Of a stretch of DNA of 64,000 bases, positions 33,100 to 44,495 are shown one piece after another (position 1 is the first letter of the stretch; the number at the start of each line of letters is the position of its first letter). A program made the position numbers and the translations under genes. The DNA lies in the NCBI GenBank assembly GCA_963995505.1, contig OZ023180.1, positions 6,359,263 through 6,423,262 on the forward strand, given 5' to 3'. The stretch comes from Hypericum androsaemum (taxonomy: Eukaryota > Streptophyta > Magnoliopsida > Malpighiales > Hypericaceae). The notes under the pieces are model-generated. The model worked only from the letters and a program-made list of their open reading frames with translations. It did not search any database and was not told where the DNA came from.

Positions 33100-35865
33100 T
33101 GGGAGTGAGTGTGTTTTTTTTTTCTGATAATATTTTTTCAGACCACTTAATGTTTTTTGTTTATAATATTATGTTAATTATTCAAGACTCGACTCGCATA
33201 ATTACGTTAATTCTGAAGAAAGGACAAGGAGATGAGGGGATCGAGATCTAGATTATGGAGTGGGTGGGGCCAGGTTGCAGGCTGATCGGGGTCCTCCCCC
33301 AACGGACAACTCTACCTCTTTCTCTATGGCACTAACTCAACGTGGCACCTGAAATAGAGAAATAAATATCAATATAGTTTGGATACCAGTAATTTATTCA
33401 AAAAAAATTACAACCCAACCTAACAAAATAGAGACGATAATTTATTATCGGTCGTAAAATTAGGAAAATAATATTATCTTCAACTTTCATATAGAAGTCT
33501 AGAGAGATCGCCGGTCACAAATCATAATTTCATAAAATTTTATGAAGTACAATGCTTGTATTTTTTCAATTATCAATTTAATAATTTTAACACGCTTTCT
33601 TAAATAAAGTCTATGGCTCAAAATTTGTAAGTATTTTAACTTCAACAATGTGATATTCTTTACACGTCCTCTTGAACGAAATTTATCGTTGAAATTTGCA
33701 CGCGCTTTGACTTTGAGAACATGAGATAAAACAAAGATCGTGTAGCGACAACAAATAGATACAAAATTAATCGTTATATATCATGTTAAAAAAATTTGTA
33801 TTCGACTAAAAATCTTAAAACAATATAAACATAATTTTTTTATATAAACAAAGTCACTGCTATTGCACAAGGTAATCTCAAAGTGAAAACAAAAGATTTG
33901 TATTTTTTTTAAGGAACAAACAAAACACTTGTAGTATTAAAGAAAGCGTAACAAATCATATTTAGTTAGTCGTAATTTTACTAAAATTTTCTTCACTTTG
34001 TGGTGGGGGACCCACGGAGGAAGAGTCGACCGTTTTGTGCTGTACGGCCGGGCCCAATTTGACGAATGTCTACGAGATAGCCGTTTTGACGCCTGTCTGT
34101 CCCCGGCTGTCGTCTTTGTTAATGTAAATTTACTAATTTTCTGGCCAAATCATATGTAATTGGCTGTGGAATGAGTTTTTTCCGTTGAGTTGCCTCATGA
34201 TTCTGATCTCTACTGCTACGACTTTAATGACCCACTTGCAGTTGGATTTATATTTAGTTTTTTTTGTTAATCTCTGCATGAAAGTGGAGGTTCGGACTTT
34301 ATTAATTTTTTTAAATTTGTAAGATTTTCTTTTAGAATTTTATCTAAGATATTTTATAGTGTATCTAAGTTTGTTATCATTTGGACCCTATTGGTAGATT
34401 TATATTTAGATTTACATTCACTGAATTGTAGATTTTATGATCTAGATCCATGGAAATTTGACAAAATATAATTTGGTGTTTTTGATAAGTAATCCAATTT
34501 GGTTTCATGGATCTATTATTCAAAAAAAAGTATAGATAAGAATCTAATTTGGTTTTTTCGATAAGTAATCCAATTTGATAAGCCATACCCATTTAACATC
34601 AACAGAGTGTCATAATGTCGGACATTAAACGTATAGCTGGTTTCCATTTGTGTGAAAGAAAAGGGAGGGAGCAAATGAGTACACTTTTTTTAAAAGCAAA
34701 TGGGATTAAGTTTTGTGAAAACTGATGACAATCAATGTCTAGGAACAACAATGGACAAGATGCAGGTGAATAGGTAGATTCTTATTGTCTTTTTAAATGG
34801 CAGATCTAGATCATCACCCATATTCTCTATAAAAATAAGGATTATTGATTCTGGAATGATCTAAGTCTTAAAAAATAGGGTAGGCGATTTGCGGATCTGT
34901 ATTACTTTAAAATTATTTAATTTAAAAAAATTAAACTGTCATTTGATTATTCTCAAATAGCAAGGGGACAGTAAAAATGTGAATGTAATTGTTTCATTCA
35001 TTAAAATAAATCAATACAAACAAACAAGCAAATCAAAAAAATTGAAGTTGGGTAGGTTGAAATTGATAATTTGGTATTAGTTTAATCTTTAATATACATA
35101 TATATTATTTAATATTATTTTAAAAAATTCAACAATATCAGGGTATGATCATATAGATCCATATTCATGTTCTTATTCTTTTAAAATATAAACAACTGGA
35201 CAAGATCAGGGTCTAGACCCAATCAAAGTCAACGAGTCTTAAACCCTTCGAGTCTATATCAAGGTAGATCCTCGTGGTAAAGGTCTAATTGCCAATGTCA
35301 TGGAACACAAGGACCCGATTTGAGTCATATAGAAACTTTAAATCATGGAAAAATATCTCAAATGAACACTTAATTATGCTACATTGTCAATAGCTCTAAG
35401 TGTTGATTCTTGGTTGAACCTAAAAAAATTTTATTTCCCATTCATTGCAATTAAAAAAAATTTAGAAAGAAGCCTCGTATGGATCCATTGACCAAACTCA
35501 TCAAAGCCCATTTGTTTTTGGCCCACACACTCAATCCTATGCATGGATCTTATACTGGCCCGTTCGTCGAGAGAGAATAAATCTAGTCGAATTGGTCATA
35601 AATCAAACAAATCGTGAAATTTTTACACTAATTACACCTTATTCGGTTTGAGAATATAGAACTTCCATCAAATCTTATACCGCTATGCTAAATGCTATTT
35701 GGTATCATAACCGTTATCTATGCTGTAATCATGTGAATTTTTTCGTATGAATATAGTTCAACACCCTATAAACCTCCTTAACATACCAGTCAAACGTCAA
35801 CTTATCGAGATATAGACCTAATCGAGAATAGACTTATAGGACTCAGTTAAATAGGGAGGTGCAAC
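33100..35865. other. Intergenic sequence, no recognised genes
   Basis: AT-rich region upstream of the glucanase gene up to the LINE 3' end. The frame at 34377-34592 contains a local repeat of the word GATAAGTAATCCAATTTG (near 34481 and 34560) and is not a credible gene. Confidence 0.6.
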
Positions 35866-36379
35866 TCATTTTTTTGGGGGTAAATTATCATCTTCATTAA
35901 TCAAATCGGACCATAGTACAAATATATGCTTAGCATGAAATTCAAAACTACCGACCTAGGCACTATCGACCTTAAGAAGGAATACCCATCTAAAAATTCT
36001 ACCCTAGGATACCCTCATACTAACTACAAATTTGCAGCCACCGACCTTGTTAAAAATCTATTCTAGAAAATCCACCCGACTGGAAAAATTCGGAATAGAA
36101 AAAAATGCATTGCGGAAAACACCCGTTCTAGCGATGTCACTATGGAAACTCGAATACTACGTATTGTCCATAATACACCCGTAGTCCCCAAGTAAAATTA
36201 AAACTCCCACCCGTGCCCTAGACCGTACCCACTACCTCCACCTCGTCCTCTGGGTCCAGCAATACATCGCCCGCCTCTCGTTCCATGATAGTAGTGATGT
36301 CACTAGGTAGCGAAGATAACAACTCTCAAAGAGAACCTGGCGGTATAAACCTCTTCGCCATCTCTTGTGCCACCGTGTT

Positions 36380-36649
36380 GTCTTCCTAATGTATAAACTA
36401 CAACTTCACTTCCCCAAAGCTATGTGATAACTGACGACAATCTTAAATAATCAACGACAGGTCATTACGGTCACCTATAGGATGCCAGAGGGCCTGGACC
36501 ACCGACAAACAATCTGATTCCACCTCTACTTTTGCCAGACCTAGCACCGCTCCGATCTCCAATCTCGCTCTGACTCCCTCTCCTACTAGCAAAATAGATT
36601 GGGAGATGTTCGGAATAAGCTTAGCCATGGTAGCCATGAACGTCCCCAC
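36380..36649 (-). pseudogene. LINE RNase H domain fragment
   Basis: The frame holds ARLEIGAVLGLAKVEVESDC followed by LSVVQAL, the conserved VE-SD motif of the plant-LINE RNase H domain. Upstream parts are in other frames. Confidence 0.8.
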
Positions 36650-37004
36650 CTCGTCTCACACCACGAATCCTACCTGAACAACACCATCAATCCGAAATTT
36701 CCTTGCCATGTTGGTCTGGAACCATCCCTTCTCTGGAGGCAACCCTTTTCCTAGGTTAAGTATCGTATTTCTACCACTTCCTTCGATGGCCCCAACAAAG
36801 TCGCGCCAAAACTTAAAACTGGACTCCATTTACCCAGTGTTGATCACTTTCCACCTTTGGCTGAAAAACTTTTAGATTGACAAGCGCCTTATACCCCATA
36901 AACATGTCATCCTTCTGCTCTTTTCGATAATGTTCGATGTATCAAACAATGATGCAACACCCTCCTCAATGTGCTGAGGAGCATCCCCCATCATCGAAAC
37001 CTCT

Positions 37005-37185
37005 ACACTGTCCCATATACTACGAGACACACCACACTTGAATAATAAGTGTCAGGCCATTTCAGGCACACCCCCACAGCCTGGGTACTCCCCTTCGACA
37101 TCCAAGCCTCGCCTCCTTAAATTATCTCAAATAGGTAGGTTATTGTCCAGAATGTGCCATATTAAGGTCTTCATTCGAGGCAGAC
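37005..37185 (-). pseudogene. LINE zinc-binding (zf-RVT) region
   Basis: The minus strand reads RMKTLIWHILDNN, then GYPGCGGVPE and HLLFKCGVSRSIWDS, the usual C-x2-C...H-x-x-x-x-C layout of the zf-RVT region of plant LINEs. The first cysteine pattern is altered and one stop is present. Confidence 0.78.
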
Positions 37186-38132
37186 ACATGAGAGACCATC
37201 ACATACATCAGTTTGCTATGTCAATGCTTAATCATTTGCCCAAAGACGAAGAGGTCCACCATCGATTAAAATCCACCAGGTATCTACTCTGCACTGGATA
37301 GTCCCCATCCAGGGTGAATCGCCATCGGAGCACATTCATGAGCCTGTGATACTTAGCCGAGTTGTATTTATCCTTCCTGCATCCTCCGCTTCGAACATAA
37401 CCTGCAGCACATGATGGTCCTAACTTAGTCCATCCTCCCTCATTAATTCTGCCATATATTGTACCACGTCTGAGCTTAGATGGACATACTTCGGGCAGCC
37501 CAATTTTGAACTAGAGAGCCATCTAGCACTCAGAACTTGATTTATTTTCCATCTTTTACTCTATTCTAGTCAATACTTAAGAAGATGGATGCTCTCGTGT
37601 ATGCTCCTCTAGGTGTAAGTATTATTTTATCCCACTGGGGCTTTTAATAATTGACACCCGAGGGAAATATCTAGCTCCCAAGATCTGAGAAGTCAATGAA
37701 TCTGGATTGCAGAGTAGGTGCCACGACCGATTCACCAATATTGCCTTATTAAAATTATGTAGGCGTCAGATTCCCATAATTTCCCCGATTTCGAATGCAC
37801 ATTCTTTCACAGCATCGGCAATGGATTTTGTCCTGCCCACTTGCATTTCACCAATAAAACCCACACAACATCTTTTCAATTCGACCACAAATGCTAACAG
37901 AGAGTAAAAATAGCTCATAATATATATGAGAATTGAACACCGATTTGATTAATACTTCCCTTCCAGTGCAAAAGAGGATGCAGGCCAATCATATTCTAAT
38001 TTTTTCCGTAAATGCGGTCCTCCAGCTACATGAACACCTGCTTCTTAGACCGGCCAATGATCGTGGGCAGCCCCAGGTACACATCCGCCTCTCCACCAAG
38101 TCTCATGCCTGCCAACATTCATAGTAGATGCC

Positions 38133-38342
38133 TAGGACTGAGCATTCAATATATACCAAACTGAAATACCGAATATACCAAATAACAAAATTAAAAAAAA
38201 ACTATACCGATTTCGAACCAAAATTATTTTGCAAAAGTCCATACCGATTTATACCAAGAATATTGATATACCGATCCTAAAATCTGGAATACCAAAAAAA
38301 TGTCAAAAATATCGAATACCGAATACCATTTGCATACCCCTA
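38133..38342. mobile_element. hAT-type MITE, 210 bp, inside the LINE
   Basis: Ends TAGGACTGAGCATTCAATA and (inverted) TAGGGGTATGCAAATGGTA are imperfect inverted repeats. The flanks TAGATGCC (38125-38132) and TATCTGCC (38343-38350) are an 8-bp duplication with two mismatches. The interior repeats the word ATACCGAATA and similar. It interrupts LINE sequence, so it is younger than the LINE. Confidence 0.8.
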
Positions 38343-38479
38343 TATCTGCCTCTGCCACATTAACGTTCCTGCTGAAAGTGATAGCAGTCTACTTTAGGTT
38401 GATTTTTTGGCCAGAGGCTTGAGCATATATATCTAGTAGGTACAATAAATTGCGGAGTTCAGTTTCTGAAGTCCTGGCA

Positions 38480-39060
38480 AAAATCTAAGAATCATCAGCA
38501 AAAAATAAGTGTTTTAGCACTAGAGCTTGCCGGGCAATCTTGATGCCGTGCAAAAGTTTGGTATGGGTAGCATGGTCAATTAATGTCCAAACCTTTAGCA
38601 CATAAGAGAAACATGTACAGTGAAAGTGGATCGCCTTGCCTAAGACCCCTCCCTGGACAAAATACTCCATGACACTAGTAATGTATACCTGACCGTCCGC
38701 ACACATCGCATCACTGATTCCACAAAGAATAGAAAGAAGCCTAATGAATGCATCATATATTCCAAAAAGTTCCACTCCACCTTGCCATAATTTTTCATCA
38801 TATCCAACTTCGTAGCACAATAACCATGTTGGCCTGCCTTGTGCTATAGTGAAAAGCTTCAAAATCTAATAGAGCCACATCCGTAATCAGTTTGCCCAGA
38901 ACAAAAGTCCCGTGATTAAAATGAATAATCAACCCGAGCATCACCTTCCGCCTATTTGCAATGGCCTTTGTTATCGACTTCATAAGGATATTGCATAGGC
39001 TAATCGTCTACCAAAGGCAATTACATAAGCTAATTGGCCTATGTTCAATACATGTCCTTG
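38480..39060 (-). pseudogene. LINE reverse transcriptase fragment
   Basis: The frames read ITKAIANRRKVMLGLI, FVLGKLITDVALLDFEAFHY and, nearer the 3' side, LLHGIKIARQALVLKHLFFADDS. FADD is the catalytic box of plant LINE RT. Frame changes occur near 38800 and 38860. Confidence 0.87.
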
Positions 39061-39763
39061 GCTGCTGCATCTTCAAAATTAAGGCTATGATGGTGTTATT
39101 AAGTGGCGTGGAATCTAGTCTATCGCTCAACACTACGAGGGCAGTTCACACCACTGTTGGGCCTCCACTGATACAAGTCCGGTGGTATTATATCATGCCC
39201 TGAGGCCTTGATTTGGTGCATTTAATTCAGGGCTACTATGATACCCGCTCTGGTATAAGGCTTCTATAAGGATGCATTCATCTCCATTGAACCCTCAGTC
39301 CCACCTTCCCTGTTAATGTCTCCACCTACGCATAAATAGACGAAGTAAACAATGAAGTGTTCTTGTAAGTGAATACTCTGGTATCTTGCTACTCTCGTGG
39401 ACTACTTCTCCCTCCTTTGTAAATATCTCATTAATCATATTCCTCTGGTATCAAATTTTAACTATATGGTGGAAAAAATTTGTGTTCTGTCACCCTCATT
39501 TAAATAGTCGATCATAGACATTTTGCCCCACATAAGCTCCTCCCGAGCTAACAGTTCCTCCCTCTCCTCCAGGCAGTCTGCTATACGGCTCTGTCTCTCT
39601 CGAGGGCTGCTTCTTCTGCAAAGTTGTTATCTCATCCTCCAGCACACGCGTGCGCTCCCAAAAATATTCTTTCACATTAATGCAACTTCTCGGCACATGT
39701 TTCTAGTCTTTGGAAAATTGTTTCACCTGGACCAGCAAAGTCCCACCCCATCCTAATTTGCTA

Positions 39764-40504
39764 TTAAAGGTCACCATGCCTCATCCACATCATTTCGAAC
39801 CTGGATTGCTTCTCTGGCTTTGTTTGATCATCCTTATGAATCCCGCATATAATGGGATAATGGTTTGATCGTATGTGAGGCCATGCTTTAGCCTTTGATG
39901 CTGGGAATATGTCAAACCATTCGTTCGTGGCAAAATACTGATCCAGCTTAAATTTCACGAAGTGTTCACCCTCTTGCCCATTGCTCAATGTGTAGAACAA
40001 GCATGTATGATACACCTCTCAGAAGCCGCATCTTATAGTTGCCGACCTGAAATTAACCATCCTTAAAGGCAGAATTGTTCTACCCCCTTACTTTTCTATC
40101 ATCAATAATATTTCATTAAAATCTTTTAATTAAAGCCAATGGAGATTAGAGAAATCCTTTAACCGACACATGAGTTCCCACGAAAGGTGTTTAGAAGAGC
40201 CCTCCAGCCAACCATAGAATCTGGTGTACAGCTAATACATGTCCGCATGAATCACCACATCAATTGAGTGAATATGAGAGAAGTTCTACAACCAACGACC
40301 GATGTCAAGCTAGTATGAGCCCGCCACTACACGCTCTACCCATAAAAGCACATGATATTGCAAGTCCTCACTCAAAACCCAGCCGCCATCTCAAGTTCTC
40401 TGCTTTCGTATCCTTCAGTTTTGTCTCCGATAAGAAAACCACCCTGGGACTGAAGGCTTTAACCAGCCTTCTAAGCTGGAGAACTGCCTACGGACTCCCT
40501 AACT
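39764..40504 (-). pseudogene. LINE endonuclease, N-terminally truncated
   Basis: From 40504 the minus strand reads LQLRRLVKAF, then VVFLSETKLKDTKAENLRW, the catalytic-Glu block of APE endonucleases. The C-terminal block at 40015-39764 reads KLDQYFATNEWFDIFPASKA followed by WPHIRSNHYPI, where the usual SDH is changed to SNH. Stops lie between the two blocks. Confidence 0.85.
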
Positions 40505-41160
40505 AAATAGCATATTCAAGTTTACTTTGTTTTTAGATTTTGATTATGCATTAGTCGAACTCATATATTTGTATAACTTTTTTCAGACTATTTGTTATCC
40601 AGATACCTTCACGTTCAAGTTGGATGAGACCATTGAAATGTGTTAAAACTCTTCTAACTAGTATTTAACATTGACGTGTTCCCGAAACTCGAACTCAAAA
40701 TCTCTAGGTTAAATTAGAACTACGTCATCGCCGGTTGATATAAGTTTTTGTTGGTATATGTTCGTAATACCTAATAATTTGAAGATATTTTGCTAAAGTC
40801 GAATTATTTTTTATTTGTTTATTGAAAGTTTCAAGATGCTTTTGATTGTTGTCATAATCAAAATTTTCAATAATCCGGAAAAATCTCAGAAAATGCAATA
40901 GTTTTCGCAAATAGACGCGATAGCCTAACATGGCAACATAATAAAAGCTGGGGCGAGGACAAAGTCGGCTTTTCCCGGTCGAAAAAGGGACTAAATCGGA
41001 AAAGAAATTTGAAATCTGCGTGTTACTTTATTTCTCGTCCCACTAGCTCAGTTTTCGAAGAATAGTATCCAAATTCCAATAAAACATCTGTACCATACAT
41101 AATACTCAATCAAAACTCTTGCCATTATTTTTCAAAAAAAAACCTCTTGCCATTATTTTT
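40505..41160. other. Intergenic sequence, no recognised genes
   Basis: No gene is seen. The word CTCTTGCCATTATTTTT appears near 41118 and again near 41145, and CTCTTGCCATTAT once more at about 41899 beyond the foldback element. Confidence 0.6.
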
Positions 41161-41162
41161 TT

Positions 41163-41885
41163 GGGAAAAGTATACTTCACCTACCTGTAATTTTTTCGAT
41201 TTTGCGTTCAGGCCGTGTGGTTTCAATTTGATAAATCGGTCATTGTGCTTTAAAATTTTTTGCAGCATACGGTCCACTCCGAATGACTGGACTAAAAGTA
41301 CCACGTGGTATGGAAAAATTACAAAATAATTTCTATTATTATTTATATTATTTCAAAAAACCCCACATTTGATAACAACCATCCACCTTCCGCTCCTCCA
41401 CCGGGGAGCGCCCTTCCCGGCCCTTCTCCTCCTCCTCGACATCGGAATGGTGAGGAGGGAGGTCCTCGACGTGTACCTTAGGGTTGCCAAATTCATCGAC
41501 GCCGGTGATTATAAAGGCTAATTCTAGGGTTGCCAAGTCCATCGACATCGATAATTATGACTACGCAACCCTAAGGCACGCGTCAAGGACCTCCCTCCTC
41601 ACCATCTCGATGTCGAGGAGGAGGAGAGGGGCCGGGAAGGGCGCTCCCCGGTGGAGGAGCGGAATGTGGATGGTTGTTATCGAAGGTGGAGTTTTTTGAA
41701 ATAATATAAATAATAATAGGGATTATTTTGTAATTTTCTCATGCCACATGGCACTTTTAGTCCAGTCATCCAGATTGGACCGTATGCTACAAAAGATTTT
41801 AAAGCACAGAGACTGATTTACTAAATTAAAACTACACGGCCTGAACGCGAAATTGGGCAAACTACAAAGTGTACTTTTCTCTTTT
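41163..41885. mobile_element. Foldback element: 0.7 kb near-complete inverted repeat
   Basis: The left arm (about 41163-41515) and right arm (about 41525-41885) are inverted copies: GCGTTCAGGCCGTGTGGTTT against its partner near 41840, TGACTGGACTAAAAGT near 41284 against the partner near 41755, and a GC-rich block (CCACCGGGGAGCGCCC near 41399) against its partner near 41645. The loop is only about 10-20 bp. The two arms are estimated at 85-90% identical. No clean target duplication was identified and no transposase is encoded. A transcript through it would form one long hairpin. Confidence 0.85.
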
Positions 41886-41983
41886 TTATATAAAAAAACT
41901 CTTGCCATTATGTTTAGCTAATAAAATAAAAAGATAATATTTATTGGTATAAATTTGAATTAATCGACGCAATATTATTGGTA

Positions 41984-42435
41984 GGGTCTGGATTGGGCAC
42001 GGAATGCTCAGATTCCGAACCGTTCGGAATGAAGACACGCGGGGACTTTTTTGCAAACGCGCTAAAATACGGGGACCAAAATGAAAAAAACTACGCACAA
42101 ACGCAGGCCAAATACAAATGCCATTATCGCATAACTGTGCATGCCAATATCACATAACTGCGCATGCCTGTATCACATAACTGTGCGTGCCAGTGTGACC
42201 TTTTTGCAAAAATGCTAAAATATGGGGGACCAAAATGAAAAAAACCACGCACGCCATTATCACCAACGGGGACTTGCCACTGTCAAAAATACACATGTCA
42301 TTATCACATAACTGCGCTTGCTATTATCACATAACTACACTTGCCATTATCACATAACTACGCTTGCCACTGCGGTCCCCCTTCACTCCAAACCGTACGG
42401 AATCGATTCCTTCACTCCGTGCTCAATCCACTACC
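41984..42435. mobile_element. MULE-type MITE abutting the SUMO core promoter, copy 1
   Basis: A 452-bp element flanked by a perfect 9-bp duplication TTATTGGTA (41975-41983 and 42436-42444). The termini are imperfect inverted repeats of about 50 bp (GATTGGGCACGGAATG on the left, inverted GATTGAGCACGGAGTG on the right; also CCGAACCGTTCGGAATGA). The interior holds 5-6 copies of a 20-25 bp word like GCCATTATCACATAACTGCG. A related copy is at 62617-63044. Confidence 0.88.
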
Positions 42436-42457
42436 TTATTGGTATCCAGGCACGAGG

Positions 42458-42464
42458 TATATAA
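42458..42464 (+). promoter_or_regulatory. TATA box of the SUMO gene
   Basis: TATATAA lies 96 bp upstream of the SUMO ATG and only 13 bp beyond the right-hand duplication of the MITE. The following leader contains C-rich blocks and a (GA)n run at about 42523-42541. Confidence 0.7.
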
Positions 42465-42522
42465 CAAAACCTCACTAGTCACTCCCTCCCCAAGGCCCAA
42501 ACAGAGAGAGGGAAGAACCCTT

Positions 42523-42541
42523 GAGAGAGAGAGAGAGAGAG
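42523..42541 (+). repeat. (GA)n run in the SUMO 5' leader
   Basis: Nine or so GA units just upstream of the start codon. GA-rich leaders are common in plant housekeeping genes. Confidence 0.9.
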
Positions 42542-42559
42542 AAGAAGGAGAAGGCCAAA

Positions 42560-43714
42560 ATGTCAGGTGTTACCGGTCAAGAGGAAGACAAGAAGCCCAA
42601 TGACCAAGCTCATATCAATCTCAAGGTCAAGGGCCAGGTCTGCTCTCTTCACTCTTTTTTTCATGGTTGGACCTGTTTTGTTTGATTTATTGGGGAATTG
42701 TGTGGTGGGTTCTTTGCATGTTTGATTTTTTGTGGTAAAGTTTTCGCCTTTGGGTATATGGGTTCTTAAAGTTTCAATCTTTATGGATTTCTAGATGCCC
42801 CTCGTGGAGTTTCGAGTGATTTCGCCGATTTTCTCTGTTTTGTTAGGGATCTGTGCTGGTGCGAGCGATTTGGTTATGTGGGCTAGGGTTTAACGTTGTT
42901 GTCGAGTCGAGTTAGGCTTTTGTCTGCAATTTCGGTAGCTAAGGTCCGACAGACTTGTTAATCTATGCTTGCTTGAAGAGATTTCAAGTCTGGAGTTCGT
43001 TTTCGTTGGTTGAAAGCTTCCTGGTTTTCTTCAACTAATGGACCGTGTCATTGTGTTTCTATCATGAACTTAGTTCTCCTTCCAACTTTGTGGCTTTCTA
43101 GATGCCACTCGAGGAGTTTCGAGTGTTGTCGCAATCTTCTCTGTTTGGTGAGGGATTGGTAAATGCCGCTGACGCGAGTGATTTAGTTATGGTGGACTAG
43201 GGTTTAACTTTGTTGTCGAGTTTATTTAGGCTTCTGCCTGCCATTTTTGGTGGCTAAGATACAACAGACTTGGTCTTGTATGCTTTGCTTGCAGAGAAAT
43301 AAGAAGTATAAAATGAAGTTAATTTGGTAATCGGCTTGGTCTCATTATACATTATGCATTTTATGTGCTCTTTTTGCATGGTTTTGTGGAGGTCTAATTT
43401 GACGACAGTTTGTAGTGGCATGTGTATCGAACTGAGGAGGGCATTCACCCTTAATCTTTGGTTGAATCTTTTGGTTTCTGAAGCTCAAATGCTTTACTCT
43501 TCAGTTTGTTCCTTCAAGACTGCCTTTTGTGATGTGCATCACTGACTAGAGTTTGTTTTTAGGATGGGAATGAGGTGTTTTTCAGGATCAAAAGAAACAC
43601 CCAGCTGAAGAAGCTCATGAATGCCTACTGCGATCGCCAATCTGTCGAGGTGAACTCCATTGCATTCTTGTTTGATGGTCGCCGCCTCCGTGGAGAACAA
43701 ACCCCCGATGAGGT

Positions 43715-43748
<34 letters not shown>

Positions 43749-43862
43749 GTAAAAACTAGCAAATGTTCGAAAGGTTCAGACATGTTATATGTGTTGCAGC
43801 TTGAGATGGAAGACGGGGATGAGATTGATGCCATGCTGCATCAAACTGGCGGCGCTTTCTGA
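42560..43862 (+). CDS. SUMO: SUMO (small ubiquitin-related modifier), 96-aa precursor
   Basis: Three exons: 42560-42637, 43563-43712 and 43800-43862, all with GT-AG introns, giving 96 residues. SUMO is conjugated to lysines of nuclear and other proteins by the E1 SAE1/SAE2, E2 SCE1 and E3 ligases. The protein reads an N-terminal acidic-basic tail ([10 protein letters not shown]), then [40 protein letters not shown] and the [20 protein letters not shown] block; all are canonical for plant SUMO1/2-type proteins. It ends HQTGGAF, so proteolysis after GG removes just two residues, Ala and Phe. Intron 1 (925 nt) contains a duplication; intron 2 (87 nt) starts with a CT microsatellite. The next gene is convergent. 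Confidence 0.97.
42791..43293 (+). repeat. Diverged direct duplication inside SUMO intron 1
   Basis: About 190 bp starting CTAGATGCCCCTCGTGGAG at 42791 recur from 43098 (CTAGATGCCACTCGAGGAG), 307 bp downstream. Shared blocks in order include GAGTTTCGAGTG, GGGTTTAAC, TTGTTGTCGAGT and CAGACTTG. The copies differ by many substitutions and short indels. Confidence 0.88.
43715..43746 (+). repeat. (CT)n microsatellite at the start of SUMO intron 2
   Basis: A run of about 14 CT units begins four bases after the splice donor GTAG. The tract is inside an 87-nt intron, so length changes here would alter the intron noticeably. Confidence 0.93.
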
Positions 43863-44489
43863 AGGAGACGAGACTGAAGTGCTGCTCATCAAACTATCTA
43901 GAATTAGCAGTTAATGATGTAGTTTAGGATTGGACCTATAGTGGAGGTCTTTAGTTTGGCGTGTTCTGACTTCTGTGATGTCAATTTGAACTTGTGGAAT
44001 TGTGCTCCATTATTGACAGATTCAGAACTTAATATATGTTGGTATGTCATCCTTTATCTAATTTCTTGAACTTGTACTTCTGGTATCTCATTATATGCTG
44101 CTCTGCGTTTGTTCTTTATCGAGCATTCATAGAGTTCCATGCGAGGAGCCATTGATGTTCTAAGCATCTGTTGCGATAACTAGTTTTGAGCAGGCGGGCA
44201 TATACCGGAGCACTTTTCTCGTTGTTTCACAGCAAGAAAGTCGACTATATCTGCTGCAGCTGCATATGTACATGCAAGAGTACTGTCGAAAAGGCCTTAG
44301 TCGCAAAATGAATGAAAGAATGAAACTCCCTACCCTACGTCTGTACAAGCCGCTGCACTCTCCAAGGGGAACAGAAAGGTGCCGAAATGCTCCTGCTTCT
44401 GTCCACGGAGTTGGCTTCCTCGTTAGTTGATGATAATATCTACAGAAGCCATGATCCTCAGTTTTTACAGGCACAAGGTAATCTGTTGC
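43863..44489 (+). other. SUMO 3' region, shared end with the convergent gene
   Basis: This holds the SUMO 3' untranslated region and the gap to the convergent gene. No further gene is seen; the minus frame at 44160-44474 has no recognised domain. A canonical AATAAA for SUMO is not evident; AATATA-like words lie near 44030. Confidence 0.55.
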
Positions 44490-44495
44490 TTTATT
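44490..44495 (-). terminator. Polyadenylation signal of the membrane-protein gene
   Basis: AATAAA on the minus strand, about 440 bp beyond the nearest in-frame stop at 44934 and about 150 bp beyond the alternative stop at 44647. It suggests the transcript runs at least this far. Confidence 0.5.

Larger units (their letters stand above)
35869..40504 (-). mobile_element. 5'-truncated L1-type LINE with RNase H domain
   Basis: Read on the minus strand the order is endonuclease (40504-39764), linker, RT (about 39060-38480), zf-RVT zinc-binding region (37185-37005), RNase H (36649-36380) and a 3' end marked by a short T run on the plus strand at 35869-35875. It begins inside the endonuclease, about a dozen residues after the usual start, as in 5'-truncated LINE insertions. 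Many stops and frameshifts break it. A 210-bp MITE (38133-38342) is inserted between RT and zf-RVT. The precise 3' boundary is uncertain. Confidence 0.85.

Noticed and set aside
35848..40510. TAAATAG as a target duplication of the minus-strand LINE
   Set aside because: The left copy lies about 14 bp away from the T run, so it is probably chance; no better pair was found.
42110..42365. Array of similar 20-25 bp words that looks CRISPR-like
   Set aside because: There are no unique spacers of constant length, the genome is a plant, and the array lies inside a transposon with 9-bp duplications.
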